Positions 1 to 11,788 are shown, counted from the stretch's first letter. The stretch: 64,000 nucleotides of DNA from Loripinus fragilis (GCA_964019695.1 OZ026524.1:65479066-65543065); one strand, 5' to 3'. The notes: a model not told the origin generated them from the sequence alone. Program-made: numbers and translations.

Positions 1-542
1 CTTTTGGTATAAACTTACACTTATTTTCGTACTAAAGCTGAGACATCTCTACCTGTTATTGTTGTTGCTGTGATCTATATTGTGACAATGGAATAAAGCA
101 TAGCTTTTATATCAATTTATTAATGCGATAAGCATCATAACTTCCAGTTTCCCAGGGAGCACACTGTATAAACAATTAATCTTGCAGTTTTGAAGAGCAG
201 TTGACATTAAATAAATAGTTGCTGCTGTGGAGATGGATTTAATGTTAATTGACTTACTAGAATCTAGTAAGGCAATTGGTCTCTGTCCTATGGGTATTTT
301 GTCCTTATATAAGTATAATAGTTACTATGAGATTATTATGATGATCCATCGGGGTTTGAAGTCAGACCGATAGATGATTACATAGGTAAATAAATTGTCG
401 CACTAACGATATAATTGTGTTTTTGTTGTAGATATTTTTACCCTTTTCATTTCAAGTTAAAGCATCAGATTATTTTACAAACAACACAGATCCATATCAA
501 CCGGCGTCTTAAGAAGCCGCGTGATCAAGATTTGTACTTTTT
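1..542. other. Unassigned non-coding sequence
   Basis: AT-rich sequence with no reading frame or splice-bounded exon that I recognise. It could be intron of a plus-strand gene whose SET-domain exon lies at 1923-2091, but nothing here proves that. Confidence 0.4.
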
Positions 543-590
543 ATACCCCGCCACTAAAGTGTGGCGAGGTATTATGTTATACCCTTCGGT

Positions 591-668
591 GTCTGTCCGT
601 CTGTCCGTCCGTCCGTCCGTCCGTCTGTCCGTCCGTCCGTCCGTCCGTCCGTCCGTCCGTCCGTCCGT
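591..668. repeat. (GTCC)n microsatellite
   Basis: About 19 tetranucleotide copies with occasional CTGT interruptions. All frames through it stay open (SVRPSV- or DGRT-type repeats), which creates spurious open frames on both strands. Confidence 0.95.
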
Positions 669-894
669 GCTCACCATTTCCGATCGATAACTTGAGTATT
701 TATTCACGGAATTTTTTCAAATTTTGCATACATATTGTTATCGGCGATGAGTGGTATGGGATTGTTAATGGGCAAAATCCGTCCATTTTTAACGGAGTTA
801 CTGCCCTTTTTCGTATTGGAAAAATGGTTTCTGGCCTGTTATTCCTTTACTATTCATGATATCTGAATGAAACTTCACAGATATGTTGCACATG

Positions 895-1678
895 AAAGGT
901 TACATATTGTGACTAAGGACCGTCACTCTGACCTTCCCAGTTGGTGAGTTATCCGCCCTTGATAGGTCTGAAAAAAGGTTTTTGACCTATTGTTCCTTTA
1001 CTATATGGAATATCTGAATATAACTTCACAGATATGTTTCACATGAAAGGTAACATATTGTGACTAAGAACCGTCACTCTTACCTTTCCCGTTTGTGAGT
1101 TATCCGCCCTTGATTGAATTAAAAAATGTTTTTTACCCGTAGTTCCTTTACTATGTGGAATATTTAAATGAAACTTTACAGATATGTTTCACATCAAAGG
1201 TTACATGCTGTGACAAAGAACCATCACTCTAACCTTTCCAGTTCATGAGTTATCTGCCCTTGATTGATCTGAAAAATGGTTTTTGAACTGTAGTTCATTT
1301 ACTATATGGAATATCTGAATGAAACTTCACAAATATGTTGATCATCAAAGGTTACATATTGTGACTAAGGATCTTCACTCTTACCTTTCCAGTTCATGAG
1401 TTATCTACCCTTGATTGATCTGAAAAATGGTTTTTGACCTGTAGTTCATTTACTATATGGAATATCTAAATGAAACTTCACAGATATGTTGAACATCAAA
1501 GGTTACATATTTTTAGTAAGGACCGTCACCCTTACCTTTCCAGTTCATGAGTTATCCGCCCTTGATTGATCTGAAAAATGGTTTTTGACCTGTAGTTCAT
1601 TTACTATATGGAGTATCTAAATGAAACTTCACAGATATGTTGACCATCAAAGGTTACATATTGTGACTAAGGACGTCA
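895..1678. repeat. 151-bp tandem repeat, about five copies
   Basis: The landmark word gagttatc recurs at 946, 1096, 1247, 1398 and 1549, a period of about 151 bp. Each unit contains GAATATCTGAATGAAACTTC and ACATATTGTGACTAAG variants. The array lies wholly inside the TIR element and makes up most of it. Confidence 0.85.
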
Positions 1679-1922
1679 TATCACTGTCTATCTCAGTTCT
1701 GTTGCTTTTTAGGCATTATATATCTCACAAAATAACTTTTGGTGCCCCCAGCAGTGGCGGGGTATTACGCAGTGCTTGCGGTGCTTTTATTTAACAATTT
1801 GTTTGGTATACACATGAAAAGTTTATGAAAAAAATGTTGATGTGTCAAATAATACAAAGTTATGTCTAATTAAAACACATTATTCAAATTATTATTTCGT
1901 TTTTCATTATTTTGTTTATTAG

Positions 1923-2091
1923 GTGATGGTGTGTTCACTACGAAGACTTTCAAGACTGGCGAATTTCTTCTGAAATACAGGGGTGATTTAATAAAAAATC
2001 TGAAGCACGCTAGGCGTTTAGAGAAAGAATATGAAGAAGAACACCTCGGAAGTTTTATGTATTACTTCAAGTACAGAGAAAGAAATATGTG
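1923..2091 (+). CDS. Exon encoding the N-terminal half of a KMT5A-like SET domain (partial gene)
   Basis: The exon is bounded by an AG acceptor (1921-1922) and a GT donor (2092-2093). The reading frame from 1925 gives about 55 residues, including GVFTTKTFKTGEFLLKYRGD and, near the end, MYYFKYR. These match the start of the SET fold in KMT5A/SET8-type lysine methyltransferases (GxGV..T..F..GEF...Y.GDL, then YMYYF). Two bases come before the first full codon and two remain at the donor. The NHS and Tyr-containing second half of SET, needed for methyl transfer, was not found downstream. The closest continuation is the terminal exon at 4417-4667. This is either a gene with exons I cannot see or a decayed copy. 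Family assignment is from memory of the motif pattern. Confidence 0.62.
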
Positions 2092-2358
2092 GTAAATTTT
2101 CAATTTTAATTTGAGGTGTAAATATCGAACTAGAGCTTTGTGCAATTTCTTGAAAGTACAATTCTGTTTATTTTCAGTAAACGCACTGTCTTTGTGTACT
2201 AATATATAAATATTAATTTAAATAACTGTTAACGTATGCCATATCAACGGACTGTTACCCTAGTAAGTTGATCTGATACATTGTAGTTTCTCCAGCGCCC
2301 ATATCGCGGAGCTTCTTTCCTCTAGTGTGTGATCTAAAGTGAAATAGTGTCTGAGAAA

Positions 2359-2597
2359 TGAGCCGTTTTATGAGAAAAGGTCCCTTATCGCATTTCCGAC
2401 TAGCGTAGATCCAGATTAGCATGCGCATCTAAAACATAAGTTTTTGGTTTAACTTGTAACCTGATTTGTTAAAGAGGCATCAAAGATGCTCCTAGCGAAC
2501 AGTGTAGCCCCTGATCAGACTGCACGGTTGCACAGGCTGATCTGGGGCTACACTGTTCGCAAATGCGATAAGGGACCTTTTCTCATAAAACGGCTCA
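2359..2597. mobile_element. MITE with about 35-bp inverted termini
   Basis: TGAGCCGTTTTATGAGAAAA at the left end returns as its reverse complement at the right end, with the match continuing for about 35 bp. An inner palindrome at 2495-2560 (GCGAACAGTGTAGCCCCTGA and its complement around a GC-richer loop) makes the element a double hairpin. No coding capacity. Confidence 0.85.
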
Positions 2598-2599
2598 AA

Positions 2600-4001
2600 T
2601 AATCAAAGGTAACGGGATAATTTTACTCCGATATATTATTAATTTTTTTAACATTTGTTCAATTTTTGCTTAAAACCCTAAAGTTTTTAAATATAAAGTA
2701 TAATAGGGATCTCTGGAGAAAGCAGAACACAATGTGAAAAATAGAACAAAACGTATCATTGACGGATAACGTTTAGTGCATTCAGAATTCTTCCTTCGGC
2801 AACCAGGGCTACCATCGGTTACCGAAGGCTGCCGATGACAACATTCGGTAACATATGGTCACCATAGGTAATCACATCGGTGAGTTGCTGGTCGCCGATA
2901 CCGCCGCGTCATGATAGTCGAGGTAGCCTCGGTAGCACACACTAAATAGGCCCTTTTTTCGTGCGTTGTTACAGGGTCAGTTAAACTTGTTCACGGTCGG
3001 CTTGCATCATACTATAATCAAGCGGACATCATTAAACAAGTATTAGCTTTTCAAAAAAGCTGGCGGTCGTTTAGCCCTATCACTGTGTGTATTCTTGCAA
3101 AATGCCAGTGCCAGACCCAGGGGGGGGGGGGGGGGGGCTGGGGGCACGTGCCCCCGCCCCCACGAAGAGGACGTGAGTATCCTATTTTTTTCGCGAATTA
3201 TATGTACGGTAATGGTTTGGTGGAGTTTGGGGTGGTTTTGGGTGTTTTGGGATGTTTCAATGGACCGCACGACGGTTATGGTTGCAAACGAGTTTGCCTC
3301 GCGCTATAGGTAGCCCTACAGATTCACGGACAGTTCTGCTTTGCGCTGTAGGTTAACCCACGATATTTGGTACCCCGCTCGTTGTTCGGCAGCGCGTAAA
3401 GAATAGCCTGAGCACGACATAAAGGTTCGGTCAAAACCTGAATTTGATGTATGTTTTGATTGAAGTTTATATAAGCGGCCGGCCATGGCCGACCGCAATG
3501 AATTATATTCCTGACTTTGATCAATAATAGAACCAAACAAGCTTATTAAAGATGTACACATGCATAATCTTATCAATTAGTGCTGAAAGAATTTCTAACA
3601 AGAAGTTTGTGAACTTCAATGTGAACTTCAATGAGCTCGACATTAATTTGTGTTACTCAGAATCCAGAATTGGCGTATGGCATATTTATTTATTTATTTA
3701 TTTACTTACTTATTTATTTTTTTTATTTATTAAAGCATAGCTAATGCGCGGATGCGTCGGCTGGTCTGCGCCTTTGTTTTTCGCAAACCCCAACAACATT
3801 AGCAACGTTTTTTTTTTCATGTTTCACAGTGTGGGCCAAGTCGAGTCTGCGCATATGCACAGTCTCGCCATAGCCTCTACTGCTGGTTTATACAAGATTA
3901 TAAACTTTATATATTAACCACGTCGCCCATCTAATGAAACTAGCTAGAATATGGTTATATTACAATATAGATAACGGCCGTACATCATACATTTTGTTCA
4001 A
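2600..4001. other. Intronic or intergenic sequence with a G-tract
   Basis: No exon recognised. It contains an 18-base G run at 3120-3137, followed by the short palindrome GGGGGCACGTGCCCCC, and an ATTT/TTTA-rich stretch near 3680-3735. I searched for the missing second half of the SET domain here and did not find it. Confidence 0.5.
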
Positions 4002-4320
4002 AGTGAAGGCTCAGACGAGTTTGCGCATACGCACAGTCTCACCAGGGCCTTTATTTTTTTCTAGCAATACTGGTACGGATCCCCTGAAAAATCACAAGGT
4101 TACCAAGCCAGCATTAAATGTTGGGCCATCATTGGTACGACAGCGAAACGCCACTTAAATGGCGTTTCGCTGGCGGGCCGATGTTGGCCCGCTTATGGTG
4201 GTATTTGGATCGTCTCTAACTTCATCAACTAAGAAAAAAAAAAACGTTGTCAAAGTCGGACCCCTCTGGCAAAACTTTCTGGATCCGCGCAAAATGTGCA
4301 AACTCGTCTGAGCCTTCACT
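4002..4320. mobile_element. MITE with 23-bp perfect TIR
   Basis: AGTGAAGGCTCAGACGAGTT begins the left end (4002-4024) and its reverse complement ends the element (4298-4320). The centre carries a second palindrome around GCGAAACGCCA. The same centre recurs at about 49258-49564, so this is a family. Confidence 0.85.
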
Positions 4321-4416
4321 GAGATATGACTTATGATGTTCATGCAAACTGAGTTTTATTCGAACTCCTGTAGGCTATATAGCTCTGTTAACAATCAAAT
4401 TTCTTTTTTCTTCTAG

Positions 4417-4667
4417 AGAGCCATACATATCCTAAAAAGAGATTGTGTCCTAAAAAGAGACCATGGTCTGCAGAGGAAAGAAACTGTGTTAATCGGCATT
4501 ATCAAAGAACGCTGGCATTGGGGAATATTCCCGGAAAACAGGAAATTCTAAACTGCCTGGAGGCAGAACCTAATTTAAGAAATAGAACATGGAAGAAAAT
4601 TAAAGACTTCTGCAGGAACTCTTTACTAACAAAAATAAGAAGATGTAAATTCAATATTGTGTTATGA
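4417..4667 (+). CDS. Terminal exon with RPW-containing basic segment, probably the 3' exon of the SET gene
   Basis: A pyrimidine-rich tract ends in TAG at 4414-4416. The frame from 4419 reads 82 residues to a stop at 4665-4667, including KKRPWSAEERNCV, NIPGKQEILNCLEAEP and TWKKIKDFCRNSL. From memory, this RPW-E-E ... PGK ... EP ... W..IK..V.N pattern follows the SET domain in many predicted KMT5A-like proteins of molluscs and fish. That supports a single gene with the exon at 1923. Phases do not match for a direct join at 4417, but they would match with an AG at 4419-4420. That join would leave the SET domain truncated. No DNA-binding activity is established. Confidence 0.55.
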
Positions 4668-4797
4668 TATATGTTATAGTTAGTAACTTTAATAGACACG
4701 TAGCTGTATTCAACATGACTAAATTATTATATATGAATTTTCATTTTGTAACATTTATTGCCTAACCAGACAAATTCTACAATGATTAAACATAAAA

Positions 4798-4803
4798 AAT
4801 AAA
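4798..4803 (+). terminator. Candidate polyadenylation signal AATAAA
   Basis: AATAAA lies about 131 nt after the stop of the terminal exon at 4417-4667, in AT-rich sequence. Position is plausible, but the hexamer is common in this composition. Confidence 0.4.
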
Positions 4804-5018
4804 TGTTCAGTACGATTACAATGTCAACATACACATATGAAAAGTACCTGAAAATAATATTTTAAACAGATAGAACATGAAATTACAATCTTCTCGCGGT
4901 TGAAGACCAAAAATGATTTATTACAAATAATATTGACAAAATCAAGTAATATGCAATTAAGGTATGATTAATCAAACAAAATCATACCTAATAATTTATT
5001 CATACAGCTATATGTCTA

Positions 5019-5223
5019 AGGGAGCGCAGTGGCTCAGTGGAAGAGTGCTTGACTCGAGACCGAAGGGCCGCGGGTTCGATCCTCACCGGCGTCACTGCGT
5101 TGTGGTCCTTGAGCAAGACACATTTATCCTAGCTTAGTACTGGTTCAACCCAGGAAGATTCGTCCCTCATAACTGAAAGATTGTTGAGTGGACGTAAAGA
5201 ATCAAATCAAACAAAAAAACAAA
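5019..5223 (+). mobile_element. tRNA-derived SINE with 13-bp target site duplication
   Basis: The tRNA-like head has an A-box-like GTGGCTCAGTGG and a B-box GGGTTCGATCC. A conserved body (TCCTTGAGCAAGACACATTT) and an A-rich tail ending in CAAACAAAAAAAC follow. AGCTATATGTCTA flanks both ends (5006-5018 and 5224-5236), showing insertion by target-primed reverse transcription. A reverse-oriented copy lies at 55420-55633. Confidence 0.92.
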
Positions 5224-5239
5224 AGCTATATGTCTATCA

Positions 5240-5945
5240 TAGATACTTATTATAGCATATACTATAACCAAATGTTCAAAAATCTAAATTCTTGTGGACC
5301 AATATCATAACCAAAGGTCTCTTTAAAGCTACATGTAGTTTGGTCCTATATATGCATCAGCCAGAAATATATGGTTTCACAAGATTTCGAACACGCATGT
5401 TAGCATATTTCGTCTAGGAAAATAACAGATATACCAAAACGGGTTTCCTTTGCCCTTGGTTTTATATCTTACCTGCATTTTGTTTTAACAATCTATCTGG
5501 ATCATCTTACAAGATAGTATAGGCGTTTTAATATACCTGATCGTATGAATTTCACTTTAAGTAGGTACAAATGAACATACTTAGATAAAACTAGGACGAT
5601 TGCGTAGTTAGGATTACCACTCTCTGTTGCTTAAACGCTACCATTACTCAGATACTACTGTAAAAAGTAGGAATAATCATATTTTGTCATCTAGTGTGTG
5701 TCTCACAAATGCGAAATGTCTCGTTTAGTACTGTACCCAAACAGTGTTTAATTTTGACATTTACCTTTTCCACTTAAGGTGTGAAGGGTACATATTTTTA
5801 TCACTATCATTTCAGCTCACTGATATTTATCATTTTAATCGGAGATGTGTTTTTAAGTAAGCATAATCATTTTGAATAAAAAGACTATTTGAGTGTTTGA
5901 AATGTATATTAGGTGTGGTAATTGGCAGGTAACAGTATCTAATAA
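5240..5945. other. Unassigned AT-rich sequence
   Basis: No exon, RNA gene or repeat family recognised. Confidence 0.4.
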
Positions 5946-5949
5946 ATAT

Positions 5950-6835
5950 GTCTGCCATGGTTTAACTCTTACCGAATATGTAGAGTATAAAACGTAATAG
6001 CAAAGTTAGTTGCTCAAGCAGCAAGTAGAGCGCTAGGTTTGTTAATTGCGAGGTATAAAAGTGCTGGTGGATTGGCATATAGAGTATATACAGAGTTGTA
6101 TGATTCCATGGTATGGGCGGTAGTTGCGTATTGGGCGGCTGTGTGGGGTACCAGAAAGTTCTCCTGTGTTGAGGCTGTGCATAATCGAACCATGAGTTTC
6201 TTTTAAGGTACCGACCACAATACTTCAACGGCAGCTGTCGCTGGTGACATGGGATTGCAACAAGCGTATGTTAGTGTAAGGGTGTATCTACCTTATGGTC
6301 TCCATTTGTTCCTATGAAGCCTGATAGAATCAATCACCATATTGTGTTAACCGTTTGGATAAAAGTAGCAATAGATGTAAAAACTTGATGTACAGTGTGT
6401 CAGAATACTGTAGAAAAAACATAATTGTGTTAATTTCTTGACGTTAATTGTAATGTATTGAAAAGGACATTTGAGTAGATATGTAGATGAATGGCATGCC
6501 AGTATTAATGCTGAAATGGGTCCACGTAGTTCTGGGGGCAATAAGTTACGCACTTGCAAATTATTTAAGAATATGTTTGAAGCTGAGACATATTGAGCTG
6601 ATAATACCTGGCAGCCATAGGTCAGCATTTGCTTAGTTGAGGTGTGGAATTGCACCTATTCGCATTGGAACTGGACGCTATGAAAACCTCCGTTTGAGTC
6701 GGAGGTTATGTCCGATTTGCCCAAACAGTATAGAGAATGAAGCGCATGTTATGCTTTACTGTCCATTGTATTTGGGATTTAAGATTGCAGTTATTTACTG
6801 CATCGTCGTATATTGAGTCACAGTTTGAGATGCTT
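5950..6835 (+). pseudogene. Decayed non-LTR retrotransposon, C-terminal part of reverse transcriptase ORF
   Basis: With frameshifts, the plus strand reads AKLVAQAASRALGLLIARYK, LYDSMVWAVVAYWAAVWGTR, AVHNRTMSFF then a stop, and AAVAGDMGLQQAYV (about 5995-6270). At about 6655-6780 it reads IRIGTGRYENLRLSRRLCPI and then C..ENEAHVMLYCPLY. The first block is the region after the reverse-transcriptase catalytic core in LINE proteins. The second is the Cys/His cluster (C-x2-C ... H-x4-C) near their C-terminus. Many stops and frameshifts show it is dead. The catalytic YxDD part is absent, as expected for a 5'-truncated copy. The clade is not determined. Confidence 0.8.
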
Positions 6836-7029
6836 ACTGATCAGGAAAAAACTCATATCTCTGTTTTACAACCAAACTATTATACGTAAGTGTGCCAAAA
6901 CCTTCTACATGGTTTTGCTAAGAAGAGCTGCTTTTTTACATTATTAAGAGGTATTGTAGACAGTGTGTTAATACTATGTATACTAAAGGTTTTCAAGATG
7001 GATGATCATGCCGCTGTGTTGACGGGCGC

Positions 7030-7985
7030 TACTTTCAATAATTTCTTTTTATGCAGGACACTCTAGGTGTATTAGTTGGGGTGTATGCCCGGATATGGAG
7101 TCTGCAACGGCGGCCATTGTGGGTTCTGATCTGTTTGCTTCGGCAGAGGATCTACAATGTCTAACTGGCTTAGAATATTAAAGCAGGGGAGGTTCTATAT
7201 CTGGGCCTACCTAGTGTTGGAAATGAGCTCAGAGTGTTTAATGCTGTAAGTCGTACGTGTTTTATGAGTTTTAGGCAAAATTAATGTTAATATATATGCT
7301 TCGGCGGAGGGATCAGGATCTACAATGTGTGCCTGGCTTAGAACATTAAAGTAGGGGAGGTTCTATATCTGGGCCTACCGTCTTTTAGAAATAAGCTCAG
7401 AGTGTTAAATGATATAAGTTGTATGTGTTTCTTGAGTTTTTGGCAAAATGGATGTAAATGTATATTAGTTGGGTATGGTAGATAGTGTGTAAATATACTA
7501 GAATTTTGCAAGATGGGTGATCGTGCGGCTGTGTTAACAGCCACTACTTTTAATAATTCCTTTTTTATGCAGGGCACTCTGGGAGTATTAGATGGGGGTG
7601 TACGCCTGGATATGGTGTCTCCAAAGCAGCTATTGTAGGTTCTGATCTGTTTGCTTTGGCGGAGAGATCAGGATCTACAATGTCTGCCTGGCTTAGAATA
7701 TGAAAGTAGGGGATTCGGGCCTACCTAGTATTGGAAATAAGCCCAGAGTGTTTAATGCTGTAAGTCGTATGTGTTTTGTAAGTTTTGGGCAGAATTAATG
7801 TAAATGTATATATCTTTGGTAGGGAATGATTTGGGTGGGTTATAAACGAATGTATGTTTGATTATAATATAGCTGGATTTTTTACGATCGTCTCTTATAA
7901 TTCTTACTTGAATGACTCTGTACATTTTATGACACTTTTTAAATGATGTATGGAGATGAGACGTAAATAAATAGATAAATATATA
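7030..7985 (+). repeat. Probable LINE 3' region with internally repeated segments
   Basis: The words TTTATGCAGG(A/G)CACTCT recur at about 7050 and 7570, GATCTACAATGT at about 7150, 7317 and 7672, and GGGCCTACC with AGCTCAGAGTGTT near 7200, 7372 and 7720. The segment ends in an A-rich ATAAATAGATAAATATATA tail. Position and orientation fit the 3' untranslated part of the LINE relic just upstream. Confidence 0.6.
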
Positions 7986-8039
7986 CTTTTCAACAATTAT
8001 TGACCTTGTTAAATTATACGGCATCACAAGTTTCCTGTG

Positions 8040-8295
8040 TGAAACTTAAACAAGTTGTTAACCCCGTTTAACATACTTTCTCAATTTCTTGTTTAACATA
8101 CATATTCTGGTTCCCCTTTATGATTGTATATGTTGGAAACACTGTGAGTGAGTTACCTTCCACGTATGGTAATATAAACACACTGTGTACCCCGTTTGGT
8201 ATACTCAAGTTCCCCGATTCACATACACAAGTTCCCCGTTTCGAATACACAAGTTCCCCTTTTGGTATACACACTTTTGTTCCCCGTTTGGCTTG
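8040..8295. repeat. Short tandem repeat, about 20-bp unit
   Basis: Degenerate copies of the unit AAGTTCCCCGTTTGGTATAC. Most obvious at 8185-8290. Confidence 0.75.
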
Positions 8296-8466
8296 TAAAA
8301 AAATGGAATGACAGATATTATAGTTAGGACAGATCCAACACCTTTAACGCTTTTAAAACAGACAAACAGGAAAAAAATGTTTATTTGAATAGTGAGAAAT
8401 GAACGGAAATGTAGGCACCCGGTTGGTAGGTTCCCAGCTTAGGTCCCCGTTTGGAGGGTTTTACAA

Positions 8467-8470
<4 letters not shown>

Positions 8471-8503
<33 letters not shown>
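8471..8503. repeat. (GT)n microsatellite
   Basis: About 16 uninterrupted GT dinucleotides. Confidence 0.97.
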
Positions 8504-8505
<2 letters not shown>

Positions 8506-8741
8506 CTAGCAGATAAGATAGAGAGAGAGGTTTCCACGGTATCGACCTTATTGGATAAGAAAAAGTGCCATTATATTGGTAGTTTATTCTCAAATTGTTT
8601 TATATGGGTGATAAACTCCTGAACAGACAATTTGTATTGCTATTTAAGCTTTGTTCACCGTACAACAGCACGTTAAGAGTTGGGACACAGTGTCTTTTAA
8701 CCTTTTTAGCATAATTTTACGCTGGGCAGTGAACCGGTTCG

Positions 8742-8995
8742 GACGAAGATTTGTGTGCTTACCCATAATGAAATTACGTATACTTTTACGAGAAAAAGAT
8801 TTGTGTGTTTACTCATAATGGACTAATTTCTACTTATAAGAGAATACGATTTGTGTGTTTACCCATTGTGAACTTATGTCTACTTATGAGAAGACGATTG
8901 GTGTGTTTACCCATAATGAACTTATGTCTATTTTTAAGAGAAAAAAATGTGTGTGTTTACCTATAATGAACTTATGTCTACTTTTAAGAGATGTG
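8742..8995. repeat. 50-bp minisatellite, five copies
   Basis: TTGTGTGTTTACCCATAATG variants start at 8751, 8801, 8851, about 8899 and about 8949. Each is followed by a ACTTATGTCTACTTTTAAGA variant. Confidence 0.88.
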
Positions 8996-9179
8996 TGCTT
9001 TCAAATATTGATTTTATGCCAAACCTATCACTCAACACCGCGGACATTAATTTAATTGTCAGAATACAGAACCACTAGGTGATGCTACATACCAGTTATT
9101 TAAGCCTAATGATTTATGAAGATATTTTGTTTTTATTATAACATATTTTTAAAGTAAAGAAGAGGGCAAATATTAGAAA

Positions 9180-9335
9180 TCGATACAATCAATTACCACA
9201 CCTGACCCGAGACACGATATTGGACAGTGACAAAAACACAAGGAGATATCACACACAAGAGAGCCAAGAGGTCAGCCGTTTCCCAACAGGTGACCATAAG
9301 GCTGCAAGGAACAGACAAGACAGTGTAATAAAGAC
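9180..9335 (-). repeat. Interspersed repeat family F, copy 1
   Basis: The reverse complement carries GTCACCTGTTGGGAAACGGC and a GCTCTCTTG-type block. These match the plus-strand copy at 12845-13045. Related fragments lie at 21062-21300, 36612-36745, 42460-42745 and, reversed, 48240-48545. No coding capacity is evident. Confidence 0.6.
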
Positions 9336-9469
9336 AAACGTGAAACATAAATAACAAAACGGATCCACAAAAGAAGCACCAGTAAAAATCACTGGAAGGC
9401 TGCAACGTGTTTAAGCCTAATATGTAAATCATTTGACATCATGGGGCGAGGCAATCCCTGCCATCAATA

Positions 9470-9770
9470 TTGATGGGTCATAATACCATATAGGAAAGGC
9501 TCACTGTCCCTGGTGGTCATGCTTTTGGCAGATCTAAATATTTTGAACGATCTTGGTATATGGTCTCCCAATGACCATTTGTGCCAAATCATTTTCAAAC
9601 TAGTGCAGCAATTCTAATAAAAAAAGTAACGTCCATATATATGTGTAGGAAGGACCTGCCTCCTGGCGGCCATACTCTTTACGGATCAGAATACTTAAAA
9701 AACTTTGTAGAAGGTCAACCTAGGACTATTTGTGCTAAATTGTTTTCAAATCAAATAGTTTTTGGCTTGA
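9470..9770. repeat. Internally duplicated interspersed repeat
   Basis: Two diverged direct blocks (about 9530-9605 and 9660-9750) share GACCATTTGTGCCAAAT-like and TTTTCAAA words. No protein recognised. Confidence 0.45.
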
Positions 9771-9774
9771 AGAT

Positions 9775-11788
9775 TATTTACTTTTCCCCATTATATGGTA
9801 TCATTACTCCATAATAAGTGTGAGTGTTGGATAGAAAAATCTGTCCCAAGGATCACCGATTGGCATCACAAGGCTTGCCAAGTGATGACAAACGGTGATA
9901 GCGAGGGACGAATTGCTAACTATTAATGGATGTATTTTCTTGCTTACCATGTAAAACTGCATTTTCATATTTAAAAGGTTTCCAGAAGATCCCGATTACG
10001 CTTAGAAGTGACATAACATGATAACGTCACTGTAACATAACAATGACATCATTTTGTATTTGCGGCAGTTCTATTTCTATCTTCCGCATGGGTCAGTATG
10101 GAGTATGCGAGATAGAACTTTCTCATATGGGTAAAAACAGCGGAAACCCCGATCTGGTGTGAAAGAAATAATTACCACGCAACTGACAGCCAAGTTTTAG
10201 ATGGATCAGATTATATACACTTAACAAAATTTCTAATTGGTCACATTTTAACTCCTTATTTCTGACCAAGCACTAATAACATTGAAATGAATTTTTGCCT
10301 ATTTCTGTGCAGTTTAATGGGCAAAGGTTTAGCTGTCTTTCAGAAAAGTTGTCTTTCAATCCACGTTTTTTTGTTTGTTTGTTTTTTGTTGAAAATGCAA
10401 AAATAAGCTTTTTTGAAGAAAAATGGTTTTGAGTGAAGTTGGCAATAAACTGGTCTGGCCAATTTCAATAAACACCAAACACTTGAAATTTTGACTAAAG
10501 AAGATTTTTTACGCAATTTTTAAAATATCATATTTTTGGAGATTTTTGAAATTGAATAGTAGCTTGTGCTAAAATTGTTGTATGCATTTTATTTTATCTG
10601 AACAAGATAGCCCAAACAGAATAGAACTTGATTCATCTATTTTGTGATGACAAACATTTCACTGCTGCTGCCCACTTCCCGTTTGAATGTTAAACTTATA
10701 AAGTCAATTTTACAGTACTTTGCATTATTTTTTTTTCAATTTCCAAACTAGAACAGTGATGTCTAGTAGTAATGAATAATCTCCGAAAAATTCAATGCCA
10801 TGTCACAGATAATACAACGTACAAAACAGTTCGAACTCCGTATGTAAATTGCATGCATAAAGCTGAATTTCTATGATTTAGCTGCTGGTGGTGTTTGTCT
10901 TCGTGCTGTAACGTACCAGAAACGAGGAGTCTGATTGATGCAAATCATTTGAAGCGTATTTGACTTTAATCATGGCAGTCAGAAACGTTTGCAAACAAAC
11001 AAAAGAACAGATGGATGACGTCTCTGTGTAATATTTCTTATTGTAGAAAAATGTGACTTTTTGAAATGAGGGTACTATACCTTTACTCTAGCATCGTCTG
11101 TGCAAGAAGTAACAGTCAGTTTTAAATGAAATGACATGCAGAGTCTCTGCAAAGCCATGGTTGATTTATAGAAACCTGAATTTTGTATAACCGATTCTTA
11201 CTTTCAAAACTAACGTAAAGATTAGAAATTTTGCTAAGTGTAAATAAACAATCTTGGGAGAGGGTCACATAAATTTGGCATTTTTTAATCAATTTTCAAG
11301 ACAAAAAGGCATAATATTTCATGTAAACGATATATTCATATGAAATACCAAACAAGGCTTATTTTGGTCCTTTAAAGTACAACACACTTTGTAATACCTT
11401 TTACTTGGCGATTTATAGGTTTCGCCACACCCTCTTTATCCAGTTTAACCACAGCAAAAGTGGACAAGTTTTAATAAACCCTTTGTAGATCAGAAACTAC
11501 AAAACAAGTACTTTGACAAACAGTGAAGTCCAAGATAAAATGCCGCATTATGCAGCATTACACCCGTGTCTGCACTGATTGCGAAGACAATGTTTATTTT
11601 CAGAGAAAGAAATACAATGTTCTTTGGACATTATTACATGTATCTTTGGCCCCTCAATACATACTGTGGACCATCTGTAGCTTTATGAAAGAAAATCCAC
11701 TGGTCTGAAAGAGTTAGGTATTTATGAGATAAAGCCGATTTGTCAAGCTATTTATGAGATACTTATATACAGTCTAGATATTAAAATA
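9775..11788. other. Long stretch without a recognised feature, downstream of the lactamase-like gene
   Basis: AT-rich, with no exon or repeat family identified. It lies 3' of the minus-strand gene that ends at 11819, so part of it could be 3' untranslated or intergenic sequence. Confidence 0.4.

Larger units (their letters stand above)
543..1765. mobile_element. Non-autonomous TIR element with internal tandem repeats
   Basis: The ends are inverted copies of ATACCCCGCCACT (543-555 and, reversed, 1753-1765). Inside are a CCGT microsatellite near the left end and five copies of a unit of about 151 bp. No transposase frame is visible, so this looks like a non-autonomous DNA transposon. Its class is not identified. 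Confidence 0.7.

Noticed and set aside
415..859. Open frames rich in SVRPSV / DGRT
   Set aside because: Translation of the GTCC microsatellite inside a transposon. The same applies at 28747-28965.
8040..8995. Regularly spaced short repeats that might suggest a CRISPR array
   Set aside because: Units are degenerate head-to-tail minisatellites without unique spacers, and the context is clearly eukaryotic.
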